7,568 bases of DNA from JAHOYW01 sp964515915. Its GTDB lineage: Bacteria > Verrucomicrobiota > Lentisphaeria > Victivallales > Victivallaceae. How positions within the stretch are numbered: position 1 is the stretch's first letter; the number at the start of each line of letters is the position of its first letter. The translations under genes were made by a program, and so were the position numbers. Positions 1 through 5,874 of this stretch are shown here, piece after piece. The notes below the pieces were generated by a model, which searched no databases, had not been told where the DNA came from, and was given only the letters and a program-made list of their open reading frames with translations. The stretch is from positions 1-7,568 of the forward strand of contig CAZEXM010000128.1 of the NCBI GenBank assembly GCA_964515915.1. The letters are read 5' to 3'.

Positions 1-19
1 ACCTCGTTGAGGTTTTTTT
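1..19 (+). terminator. Terminator-like hairpin with T-tract, cut by the window edge
   Basis: ACCTC (1-5) and GAGGT (9-13) pair around a GTT loop and run straight into a seven-T tract (13-19), the form of a Rho-independent terminator on the plus strand. The stem may extend beyond the window, so its real length is unknown and no plus-strand gene is visible upstream. The T-tract leads into the first copy of the tail motif that recurs at 149-188, so this hairpin may belong to a repeat rather than to a particular gene. Confidence 0.45.
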
Positions 20-60
20 ACTGATACTATCCCTTAGATTGCAAATTGGTATTACTAATA
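15..60. repeat. Direct repeat, copy 1 (T-run, ACT, TGCAAATTGGTATTA tail)
   Basis: This stretch matches 149-188. Both copies begin with a T-run followed by ACT, have a CCTT, and end in TGCAAATTGGTATTA (40-54 and 168-182) plus a loosely matching TA-rich end. The last 24 bases (37-60 against 165-188) agree at 21 positions. Copy 1 is about six bases longer in the middle. Each copy directly follows a hairpin, so the repeating unit appears to be hairpin, T-run and tail. Confidence 0.7.
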
Positions 61-82
61 ATATACTGCATTAACAGTTTTG

Positions 83-102
83 CGCCTCTAGAGACAGAGG
101 CG
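83..102. repeat. REP-like palindrome 1
   Basis: CGCCTCT (83-89) and AGAGGCG (96-102) form a perfect 7-bp stem around the loop AGAGAC. The apex CTAGAGACAG (88-97) is repeated in inverted orientation at 134-143 inside a hairpin with a different stem. Read on the minus strand, a GTAG lies just upstream of the stem, which resembles the GTAG/GTGG heads of REP elements handled by RAYT transposases. That resemblance is suggestive only, and no such transposase is in the window. No T-tract follows on either strand, so it is not a terminator by itself. Confidence 0.6.
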
Positions 103-128
103 GCTACATCTTTCTCGATTCTACAAGC

Positions 129-153
129 CACGGCTGTCTCTAGCCGTGTTTTT
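129..153 (+). terminator. Hairpin with T5 tract; REP-like palindrome 2
   Basis: CACGGCT (129-135) and AGCCGTG (142-148) form a perfect 7-bp stem with loop GTCTCT, followed by five T residues (149-153). On the plus strand this is a good Rho-independent terminator. It could stop transcription entering from the left, or antisense transcription into the S41-like gene. It shares its ten-base apex with palindrome 1 in inverted orientation, and three of the seven stem pairs have changed with pairing kept. It could therefore be a member of a repeat family that also acts as a terminator. Confidence 0.55.
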
Positions 154-188
154 ACTAACCTTTTGAATGCAAATTGGTATTAGTATTA
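149..188. repeat. Direct repeat, copy 2 (T-run, ACT, TGCAAATTGGTATTA tail)
   Basis: Second copy of the tail found at 15-60, about 128 bases away when the TGCAAATTGGTATTA cores are compared. It follows palindrome 2 directly, just as copy 1 follows the hairpin at 1-13. The copy ends ten bases short of the stop codon of the S41-like gene, so it lies just beyond the 3' end of the minus-strand gene cluster. Confidence 0.7.
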
Positions 189-197
189 CGGCGGGGT

Positions 198-1037
198 TTA
201 TCGAATTTGCTTGACGACGCTGAGTAAGTCCAGCGCGGCGCTTAGAGAGCTATCCTTGCCGGGCGTTTTGTTTTTTTTGAGTTCGAGATATTTTATTTGT
301 TTTTTCCCGGAACAGTAAATTGTTGGTTTTAGAGGTTTTTCGGGCAGCTTTTTTATGAATGCCGGAATTTTCGGAGTTAACAGGATGAAACCTGATTCCA
401 GCTCGACAGCCTTATAATCAAAGGGGCGTCCGGCGGTCGGAAGCCCCAAAGTTACGCCGTCAGGGTAGCGGGGAAGAAGCTGCGCCAGGAGTTCCGCGGC
501 GCCGCTTGTTCCTTGTCCGGTCAAACCAATTATCATCTGTTGCAGAGCTTTGCAGCGCCGGGAAATTTTGTTCATGTTTTTATTGTTAAAACCGGAGCAG
601 TTACGCAAATCCAGAATAATTCCACCGGGTAAGTCTTTGGCATTGAGAAGTTTTTGCGTAACATCCATAAAAGTTTTGATATTTTCACTTTCAAAAGAGT
701 CCAGCCGGAAATAAAGTATTTTGCCCTGTTTCAATTTGATCACCGGAAAGTTCTCAGCTTTCGTCTTCGCGGGACTGGAAACAGGCAGATTTCTTTTCAA
801 GTCCATGAAGGGGTTCAGGGCTCTGACTAACTGGCCTAAAAGGATATATCTTTGTTGTTCCGTGAGTCGGCCTGCGTTTTGCGTCAGGGAAAGAATCTGC
901 GTCAGGCCGGGCAGAACGTCGTCAATCAGGCGCAGCTTCCGCCGCGCCTCATTTATTTTTTTATCACCATCGGCCATTGCCGGCGGCGAAAGCGGAAACA
1001 GCAGTAAAACTGCGATGCTGGATAAAAAAAACCGCAT
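198..1037 (-). CDS. Secreted S41-peptidase-like protein with altered active site
   Basis: A 279-residue protein. Residues 1-22 form a signal peptide (basic start, hydrophobic LLLF core, AMA before the likely cut), so it should act outside the cytoplasm. The fold signature is that of the catalytic domain of S41 C-terminal processing peptidases: ILYFRLDSFES (107-117), GGIILDLRNCSG (138-149), GTSGAAELLAQLL (176-188) and GLPTAGRPF (198-206), then an ELESGFILL strand. By alignment from memory with Tsp/CtpA, the nucleophile should lie three residues before the Glu of the xxE motif. Here that residue is Gly179, with Ser178 next to it, and the general-base Lys position is Arg204. It may be inactive or use a shifted serine. 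No PDZ domain is visible and it is shorter than typical members (about 400 residues or more). The ATG shares a base with the purE stop (TAATG), implying translational coupling. Substrate unknown. Confidence 0.65.
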   Translation of the reverse strand: MRFFLSSIAVLLLFPLSPPAMADGDKKINEARRKLRLIDDVLPGLTQILSLTQNAGRLTEQQRYILLGQLVRALNPFMDLKRNLPVSSPAKTKAENFPVIKLKQGKILYFRLDSFESENIKTFMDVTQKLLNAKDLPGGIILDLRNCSGFNNKNMNKISRRCKALQQMIIGLTGQGTSGAAELLAQLLPRYPDGVTLGLPTAGRPFDYKAVELESGFILLTPKIPAFIKKLPEKPLKPTIYCSGKKQIKYLELKKNKTPGKDSSLSAALDLLSVVKQIR

Positions 1038-1552
1038 TAGAAATTATCTTTCAAATATTTTTGCAGTTCGGCATCGGCGCTTTTGACCTCAGCAGTCTGC
1101 TCGGCCCGGAACTGCTTGAGCTTTTGCGCGAGTTCAGGGCTGCTGAGCGCTAAAATGGCGACAGCGTAAAGAGCCGCGTTTTTGCCGCCGGCTTTCCCGG
1201 CGGTAACCGCCGCGACCGGTATTCCCGGCGGCATTTGAACCGTGGCCAGCAGGGCGTCCAGGCCGTTGAACGGTTCTGACGCCACAGGTAAACCGATAAC
1301 CGGCAAAATTGTGTGAGCCGCGACGACACCGCCGAGGTGAGCCGCCATGCCGGCGGCGCAGATGATTACTTTAAAACCATTGTCTTCAGCGTTTGCCGCG
1401 AAGCCGCACGCCGCTTCAGGCGTGCGGTGAGCGGACATTATGTGCGACTCGAATTTAATGCCGAAATCAGTAAGTATTTTAAAAGTGCTTTCGACGACCG
1501 GCAGGTCGCTCCGGCTTCCCATTAAAATTGCCACTACAGGTTTTTGAGCCAT
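1037..1552 (-). CDS. purE: N5-carboxyaminoimidazole ribonucleotide mutase, class I PurE
   Basis: A cytoplasmic enzyme of de novo purine synthesis that converts N5-CAIR to CAIR. At 171 residues it is full length. It shows the class I signature: MGSRSD (11-16), SAHRTP (40-45) with the catalytic His42, AGMAAHLGGVVAAHT (67-81) in the phosphate/nucleotide-binding loop, and LLATVQMPPGIPVAAV near 101-116. Class II (AIR carboxylase) proteins have SAHK and AGRSN instead, so the mutase is the better call. Class I PurE normally works with PurK, which is not in the window. The ATG is preceded by GAGG at 1558-1561 with five-base spacing. A terminator lies upstream after rpoZ, so expression needs readthrough or a promoter within roughly 40 bases; I see no convincing one. 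The last base of its stop codon is the first base of the next gene's start. Confidence 0.95.
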   Translation of the reverse strand: MAQKPVVAILMGSRSDLPVVESTFKILTDFGIKFESHIMSAHRTPEAACGFAANAEDNGFKVIICAAGMAAHLGGVVAAHTILPVIGLPVASEPFNGLDALLATVQMPPGIPVAAVTAGKAGGKNAALYAVAILALSSPELAQKLKQFRAEQTAEVKSADAELQKYLKDNF

Positions 1553-1588
1553 AATATCCTCGCGATGGTTATATGCAAACGCACATTT

Positions 1589-1624
1589 AAAAAAAAAGCC
1601 GGCCTTCGTTAAGTCAACCAGCTT
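1589..1624 (-). terminator. Rho-independent terminator after rpoZ
   Basis: Read on the minus strand, AAGCTGG (1624-1618) pairs with CCGGCTT (1602-1596) in a 7-bp stem containing one G-U pair, followed by nine T residues (1597-1589). The G-U pair would be an A-C mismatch on the plus strand, so the structure favours minus-strand transcription. It lies 29 bases beyond the rpoZ stop and upstream of purE, and should end or attenuate rpoZ transcripts. Confidence 0.65.
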
Positions 1625-1652
1625 TCAAATATTTAACAAAGGAAAATAAAAT

Positions 1653-1931
1653 TTACTCTTCGCTTTTGTCTTTTTTTGCTTTGGGAGCCTTTTTCGCGGG
1701 AGAAGCTGTGGCACCCGCGAAAATATCAATTTTCTCTTTTTCGCCCTGGGTATAATATAATTTACCTTCGGCAATTTCCAGGAGCGCCACGTCAAGGTGG
1801 TTAGCAGTGTCACATTTGAGCATTGGACGCTTGCCGCCGGCAAGCTGCCTGGCTCTTTTACCCGCAACAATAGAAAGTATTTGAGGATCAGTTATAACCT
1901 TCTTTGCACGTTCAAGATATGAATTATTCAC
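1653..1931 (-). CDS. rpoZ: RNA polymerase omega subunit
   Basis: A 92-residue protein recognised as the omega subunit, which assists assembly of beta-prime into RNA polymerase. Supporting features are the conserved AGKRARQL helix (23-30) and DVALLEIAEGKL (47-58), corresponding to the ALREIAEGK region of the family. Residues 76-92 form a Lys/Ala-rich tail ending in acidic residues, which looks disordered. The start is GTG (minus strand), with GGGAG seven bases upstream; the length and N-terminus fit the family. In many bacteria rpoZ follows gmk; here it sits between an acyl-CoA dehydrogenase and purE. It has a candidate promoter of its own at 1971-1998 and a terminator behind it, so it may be monocistronic with some readthrough into purE. 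Confidence 0.85.
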   Translation of the reverse strand: MNNSYLERAKKVITDPQILSIVAGKRARQLAGGKRPMLKCDTANHLDVALLEIAEGKLYYTQGEKEKIDIFAGATASPAKKAPKAKKDKSEE

Positions 1932-1948
1932 TTTAAGTCTCCCTGACT

Positions 1949-1993
1949 AAAAATTTTCATCAAAAGGAGTAATCTACACCTTCTGATGAAAAT
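1949..1993 (-). terminator. Rho-independent terminator closing the etfBA-dehydrogenase operon
   Basis: ATTTTCATCA (1953-1962 on the plus strand) and TGATGAAAAT (1984-1993) are perfect inverted repeats. They extend after one mismatch by AAGG/CCTT (1964-1967 and 1979-1982) with an 11-base loop. Read on the minus strand, the stem is followed by five T residues (1953-1949). It begins five bases past the dehydrogenase stop codon, which makes the end of that transcription unit clear. The stem is A/T-rich, so efficiency is uncertain. Confidence 0.75.
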
Positions 1994-1998
1994 GTCAA
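1971..1998 (-). promoter_or_regulatory. Candidate sigma70-type promoter for rpoZ inside the terminator
   Basis: On the minus strand a perfect TTGACA (1998-1993) starts right after the dehydrogenase stop codon. It is followed after 16 bases by TAGATT (1976-1971), a four-of-six match to TATAAT. Initiation would fall near 1964, giving a leader of about 33 bases before the rpoZ GTG. Such a transcript would contain only the distal arm of the terminator stem and so would not terminate on it. The -10 match is moderate. Confidence 0.45.
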
Positions 1999-3714
1999 TT
2001 AATAATCGATAATTTCACGATGTTTGTCAATTGTGGTCAAATCGCCGCTGCTTACGCGTATAAAACGTTCCTCGAATCGTGATTCCGAATCAAGGATATA
2101 ACGTTCGGCAAGAACTTCGCGCCCGGGACATTTCAAGGCGTCACGCAGCATCAGCATGCCGACGAAAACCATAGTCTCCATGTCGACCAGGCATTGGGCG
2201 ACGAGGCTCTGATATTCCGTATCCTTTTTATCAGCAACATATTTGATTGCTTTAAGATGTTTTGCGTAAAAAGCCGCGACTTTGTCTTTCAGGCGGACAA
2301 GCACGCCTTCGAACGGCAGCGCCATCAATTCTTTGATGCGTACATCGTTATTGCGCTGCATTACACCGCCGATGGCGGCCACGACCTGTAACTGGGTAGT
2401 GCCTTCATAAATGTTGGTAATGCGGGCGTCACGATAAAAACGTTCAACGGTGAAATCTTTCATAAAGCCGGTTCCGCCATGAATCTGAATGGCATCATAA
2501 CTTACTTCATTGGCAACTTCAGTAGCTTGAGCTTTGCACATCGGAGTCAGCACCGCCGCTGTGCGGGCCCAGTATTTAGCTTTCTGACGAAGCTCAACCG
2601 AAACATCTTCACCTTTTTCGACCAGATGGGCATAGCCGTTGCGCAAATCAACCGCGCGGGTGGTTTCGTAGAGCAGGGCGCGAGTCGCCAGAATTTTGGT
2701 TTTCATGCGGGTGAGCATGTCGTAAACTGCCGGGAATTTGTCAATTGTTTTTTTGAACTGCTTACGTTCCTCCGCGTATTTGCGGGCTTCAAAGAAAGCC
2801 GCTTCGGCAATACCGAGAGCCTGGGCGCTGATCGCGACGCGGGCGCCGTTCATCAAGCTCATAACGTATTTAGTCAAACCGCGGCGGCGTTGTCCGCACA
2901 GTTGCGCGGGAACGTCATTGTACTGCAGTTCAGCAGTGGCGACACCGTGGATGCCGAGTTTGTTTTCGATACGGCGAACTATCAGTTCAGGGCATTTTTC
3001 GCAAATGAACATTGAAAGCCCGCGGCCGTCAACAGTGCCTTCTTCTGAACGCGCCAGCACCAGATGCACGTCAGCGCAGCCGTTGGTGATAAAGCGCTTC
3101 ATGCCGTTAAGGAACCATTGGCCCTTATCATCCTGCCAGGCGCGGAGGCGCACGGACTGGAGGTCGGAACCGGAATCAGGCTCGGTCAGGTCCATCGCTC
3201 CATCGACTTCGCCGCTGGCAAAACGCGGGAGGAAATAATCTTTTTGTTCTTCGCTGCCGAAGTCGCTGATCGTTTCAGCGATATCCTGCAGGCCGAAAAG
3301 GTTTTGCAGAGAAGCGTCGGCGCGGGAAACCATTTCCGTCATCATAGTGTATATGGAAACGGGAAAGTTCAAGCCGCCGTATTTGTGAGCAAGCATAACG
3401 CCTGAAACCCCGGCATTGTTGAGGTCCTTGATGTTCTGCACAGTCAAGGGGTAGTAAGTTACCACGCCGTCTTCGAAATGCGGGCCGTTCTCATCGACTT
3501 CAGTGGAGCGCGGCGCTATATTTTCGGCGCAGACGCCGCCAACCACTTCCAGGACGCGTTTATAATTGTCTTGAGCATCTTTGTAATCGCGTGGAGCGAC
3601 ATCGAATTCTTTGGCGAATTCGTAATTTTTCTCACGCAACGCAGTTGCTTCCGCTAAATCAAGATTAGCCAGTGTGAACTGGAGGTCTTTGTTTTCAGTA
3701 AAAAAGTTAGCCAT
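1999..3714 (-). CDS. Large acyl-CoA dehydrogenase, likely short-chain (butyryl-CoA type)
   Basis: An FAD flavoprotein that interconverts acyl-CoA and 2-enoyl-CoA, with ETF as electron partner. The usual three domains are visible: an N-terminal helical domain (about 50-170); the beta domain with DLTEPDSGSD (175-184), which binds flavin and substrate, and FITNG (208-212); and a helical domain with the R317/F320 flavin contact region, QIHGGTGF (410-417) and IYEGTTQLQ (435-443). Glu437 in the YEG motif is at the catalytic-base position. At 571 residues it is about 190 longer than medium- or short-chain dehydrogenases (about 380). The extra length is an N-terminal extension of about 45 residues and a C-terminal helical domain (about 450-571), as in the DmdC-like/Acyl-CoA_dh_C group. 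The MANFF-NKDL N-terminus resembles, from memory, the dehydrogenase beside etfBA in Porphyromonas and relatives. GGGAGGT lies nine bases before the ATG, just after the etfA stop. Chain-length specificity is inferred. Confidence 0.9.
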   Translation of the reverse strand: MANFFTENKDLQFTLANLDLAEATALREKNYEFAKEFDVAPRDYKDAQDNYKRVLEVVGGVCAENIAPRSTEVDENGPHFEDGVVTYYPLTVQNIKDLNNAGVSGVMLAHKYGGLNFPVSIYTMMTEMVSRADASLQNLFGLQDIAETISDFGSEEQKDYFLPRFASGEVDGAMDLTEPDSGSDLQSVRLRAWQDDKGQWFLNGMKRFITNGCADVHLVLARSEEGTVDGRGLSMFICEKCPELIVRRIENKLGIHGVATAELQYNDVPAQLCGQRRRGLTKYVMSLMNGARVAISAQALGIAEAAFFEARKYAEERKQFKKTIDKFPAVYDMLTRMKTKILATRALLYETTRAVDLRNGYAHLVEKGEDVSVELRQKAKYWARTAAVLTPMCKAQATEVANEVSYDAIQIHGGTGFMKDFTVERFYRDARITNIYEGTTQLQVVAAIGGVMQRNNDVRIKELMALPFEGVLVRLKDKVAAFYAKHLKAIKYVADKKDTEYQSLVAQCLVDMETMVFVGMLMLRDALKCPGREVLAERYILDSESRFEERFIRVSSGDLTTIDKHREIIDY

Positions 3715-3731
3715 AATTTAAATACCTCCCC

Positions 3732-4754
3732 TTATGCTTTTGCTTTGAAAGCCGCGATCATTTTCGGAATGACCTCATTCAAATCACCGACAATGCCGTA
3801 ATGCGCAACCGAAAGAATCGGTGCGTCCGGATCGGTGTTGATCGCGATAATTTTTTTGGAATCGTCCATGCCGGCGCAATGCTGGATGGAGCCACTGATA
3901 CCGCAGGCGATATACAACTTAGGACGGACAGTAACGCCGGTCTGGCCTACCTGATGGTCATGGTCAATCCAGCCGGCATCGACCGCGGCGCGGGAAGCGC
4001 CGACGTCGCCGCCGAGTACCTCCGCCAAATCATAAATCAGCTTAAAGTTTTCTTTTGAACCGACGCCATAACCGCCGGAAACAATAATTTGCGCGGCGCC
4101 GAGCTTAACAGCCTTGTCCTGGCGGACACGTTCAATAACCTTGATGATAGTATCACCGGCATCGAGTTGAACATCTACTTTGACCAGTTCGCCTTTGCGG
4201 GAAGTATCCGGCTCGTCCATTTTCATAACGCCTTCACGGACCGTAACCATTTGCGGGTCGTCCCAGGTGTTGACGATAGTGGCGATGATATTTCCGCCGA
4301 AAGCCGGACGAATCTGCATCAATTTACCGGTGTATGATTTTTTGTTGATTTTGTCGTCAAAATCATCAATTTCCAGTTCAGTACAGTCCGCCGTCAGGCC
4401 GGCGAGCTTTTCAGAAGCCACGCGCGGAGCAAGCTCACGGCCTTTATAAGTAGCGCCGAACATCATAATGTTCGGTTTATGCTCTTTGATCAGCGACATG
4501 ATGACTTTCGCGAAAGGCAGCACCGTGAAAGGCTCAAGACCTTTGTCTTCGGCCAGGAATACTGTGTCGCAGCCGTAAGCATAAAGTGTATCAACGCAGC
4601 CGCCGAGCTTGTCGCCAAGCAGAACCGCTTCAGTTTTTACTCCGAGCTCTTCAGCCAGGGCACGGCCTTTGCAGACCAGCTCCAGACTGACGTCGGCAAT
4701 CCTGCCGCCTTCCTGCTCGATAAAAACCCAGACATTTCCGATTTTTTTCGTCAT
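3732..4754 (-). CDS. etfA: Electron transfer flavoprotein alpha subunit
   Basis: The FAD-binding partner of EtfB; the heterodimer shuttles electrons between the acyl-CoA dehydrogenase encoded next and another carrier. At 340 residues it is a normal length. The N-terminal domain contains GATYKGRELAPRVA (100-113), GLTADCTEL (119-127) and RPAFGGN (149-155). The C-terminal FAD domain has SGGYGVGS (226-233), SRAAVDAGW (254-262), QVGQTGVTVRP (268-278), GISGSIQH (285-292) and INTDPDAPI (305-313), all diagnostic. GLTADCT and RPAFGGN resemble clostridial ETFs and differ from mitochondrial-type ETF, which has RTIYAGN. No separate 4Fe-4S ferredoxin domain is present. The ATG lies four bases after the etfB stop, with AGGAT inside the end of etfB, so translation is probably coupled. 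Confidence 0.95.
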   Translation of the reverse strand: MTKKIGNVWVFIEQEGGRIADVSLELVCKGRALAEELGVKTEAVLLGDKLGGCVDTLYAYGCDTVFLAEDKGLEPFTVLPFAKVIMSLIKEHKPNIMMFGATYKGRELAPRVASEKLAGLTADCTELEIDDFDDKINKKSYTGKLMQIRPAFGGNIIATIVNTWDDPQMVTVREGVMKMDEPDTSRKGELVKVDVQLDAGDTIIKVIERVRQDKAVKLGAAQIIVSGGYGVGSKENFKLIYDLAEVLGGDVGASRAAVDAGWIDHDHQVGQTGVTVRPKLYIACGISGSIQHCAGMDDSKKIIAINTDPDAPILSVAHYGIVGDLNEVIPKMIAAFKAKA

Positions 4755-4758
4755 AATA

Positions 4759-5655
4759 TTATCCTAATGTATGATCTTCAATAAGTTCGTGGATGAGACC
4801 GCTGATGCCCGCGTCGTCCGGCTCAACGGATTTTGCCTCGCCGCCGGTGAGGATGACGCTTTGAATCTTTTTAACTTTAGTCGGCGAACCCGCCAAGCCG
4901 ATACGTCCTTTATCGGCGCCGGCGTCTTCGGCGGACCATTCGTGGATCAAAAGATTTTTGCTGATCAGGTTTTCAGTTTCCTCCGCGAGGAATTCAGCGT
5001 CCGTATAATCGGCGTCCGCATGGTCCCGCGCCAATTCCGAACGAGTCCGGGCGCGTTTGTATTTCATGATTTTGCCGGCGTTCATCGGACGCGGCTCGTT
5101 GCCTTCAATAACCGTCATTAATACCGGAACCGGAGCTTCCAGTACTTCATAACCGCCTTCAATAGCGCGTTTAACGGTAATTTTGTCTTTACTCAATTCA
5201 AGTACATCCTGAACGTATGCCAATTGAGGAATATCCAGCTTTTCAGCCAGTTGCGGCCCGACCTGGGCGGTATCCCCGTCAATAGCCTGACGTCCGCAGA
5301 GAATCAGGTCAAATTCACCATATTTTTTGGCGCAGCAGCACAAAGCGTAACTGGTGGCCAGCGTATCAGCGCCCGCAAAGGCACGATCTGTTAAGAGAAT
5401 ACATTCGTCAGCACCCCGGTACAATGATGCACGCAGAACGGCGGTCGCGTTTGGAGGGCCCATAGTCCCTACTACAACTTTCGCGCCGAAGCGGTCTTTA
5501 AGCTGCAACGCTAATTCCAATGCGTTCAAATCTTCAGGATTGAAGATTGCCGGAAGAGCAGCACGATTCACAGTCCCGTCCGGCTTCATTGCGTCGCCGG
5601 TAATGTTCTGGGTGTCCGGAACCTGCTTGACAAACACAATTACAGTGTAACTCAC
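4759..5655 (-). CDS. etfB: Electron transfer flavoprotein beta subunit
   Basis: The first gene of the operon, pairing with EtfA. Motifs in order are VKQVPDT (9-15), NPEDLNALELAL (39-50), GADTLATS (95-102), GRQAIDGDTAQVGPQLAE (121-138), NEPRPMNAGKIMK (186-198) and GSPTKVKKI (256-264). DGDTAQVGP replaces the DDDCNQTGQ of human ETF-beta. Together with GADTLATS and GSPTKV it resembles clostridial EtfB proteins that bind a second FAD and bifurcate electrons; I treat bifurcation as a hypothesis. At 298 residues it is longer than the usual 250-265, with a charged stretch around 203-235 and an extended C-terminus. Three cysteines in a row (106-108) follow the FAD-loop motif, which is unusual. The start is GTG, with GGGAG ten bases upstream; the VKQVPDT motif is then placed correctly close to the N-terminus. 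Confidence 0.95.
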   Translation of the reverse strand: MSYTVIVFVKQVPDTQNITGDAMKPDGTVNRAALPAIFNPEDLNALELALQLKDRFGAKVVVGTMGPPNATAVLRASLYRGADECILLTDRAFAGADTLATSYALCCCAKKYGEFDLILCGRQAIDGDTAQVGPQLAEKLDIPQLAYVQDVLELSKDKITVKRAIEGGYEVLEAPVPVLMTVIEGNEPRPMNAGKIMKYKRARTRSELARDHADADYTDAEFLAEETENLISKNLLIHEWSAEDAGADKGRIGLAGSPTKVKKIQSVILTGGEAKSVEPDDAGISGLIHELIEDHTLG

Positions 5656-5695
5656 AGTTTTTTAGCTCCCGTATGTTGGTTAAAGTTTTCATTGC

Positions 5696-5718
5696 AAGCG
5701 GGAAATTTCCCCCCGCTT
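5696..5718 (-). promoter_or_regulatory. Palindrome in the predicted etf operon leader
   Basis: AAGCGGG (5696-5702) and CCCGCTT (5712-5718) are perfect 7-bp inverted repeats, and GGGAAATTTCCC (5700-5711) is a perfect 12-bp palindrome nested within. In the etf transcript this makes a hairpin about 40 bases before the etfB start. On the minus strand no T-run follows, so it is not an attenuator-type terminator. It may be a repressor site, an mRNA-stabilising hairpin or chance. Confidence 0.45.
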
Positions 5719-5739
5719 TAAAATACAAATTTAGTGCTT

Positions 5740-5767
5740 AAGATAGCACAGAACAACGAAAAGTAAA
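5740..5767 (-). promoter_or_regulatory. Candidate promoter of the etfB-etfA-dehydrogenase operon
   Basis: On the minus strand TTTACT (5767-5762) is separated by 16 bases from TATCTT (5745-5740), which is preceded by an extended -10 TGC. Each hexamer matches the sigma70 consensus at four of six positions. Initiation near 5733 would give a leader of nearly 80 bases. A small inverted repeat (GTGCT, six bases, AGCAC, at 5734-5749) overlaps the -10 and could be an operator. This is a pattern match only. Confidence 0.35.
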
Positions 5768-5811
5768 ATTGGCATATTAAAATTTTAGCAACAAAGATCC
5801 GGCAGGCGCCC

Positions 5812-5837
5812 TTGATATCAAAAAAAAGATTTTTTTT
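5812..5837. other. TTGATATCAA palindrome abutting an A8-GA-T8 tract
   Basis: A perfect 10-bp palindrome (5812-5821) runs into eight A (5820-5827), GA and eight T (5830-5837). Such tracts usually give curved DNA and can serve as UP-element-like promoter enhancers. It lies upstream of the candidate etf promoter, within the divergent intergenic region 5656-6078, which shows no coding sequence. As a terminator it is unconvincing because its stem would be only A-U pairs. Confidence 0.35.
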
Positions 5838-5874
5838 CTTTTTCCCCAATAGTAACCCTTATCTTAGCGCCATT

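Noticed and set aside
1..188. CRISPR array at the left end
   Set aside because: The repeats are only two, differ in length, and are attached to hairpins with T-runs. Spacing and similarity do not fit CRISPR repeats, and no cas gene is present.
1568..1573. TATAAC on the minus strand as a -10 for purE
   Set aside because: It is 15 bases from the start codon, so transcription would start inside the ribosome-binding site, and there is no TTGACA-like hexamer at the right distance.
2479..3238. Long plus-strand open frames (178 and 166 codons) opposite the acyl-CoA dehydrogenase gene
   Set aside because: They lie entirely antisense to a gene with full family motifs, overlap each other in different frames, and their translations show no recognisable domain. 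They are reading-frame shadows.
5696..5718. Transcription attenuator before etfB
   Set aside because: The hairpin is followed by GCAATG rather than U residues in the etf transcript, and no competing antiterminator arm was seen.
5820..5837. A8-GA-T8 as a Rho-independent terminator
   Set aside because: The stem would be only A-U pairs with a minimal loop, and no gene ends next to it on either strand.
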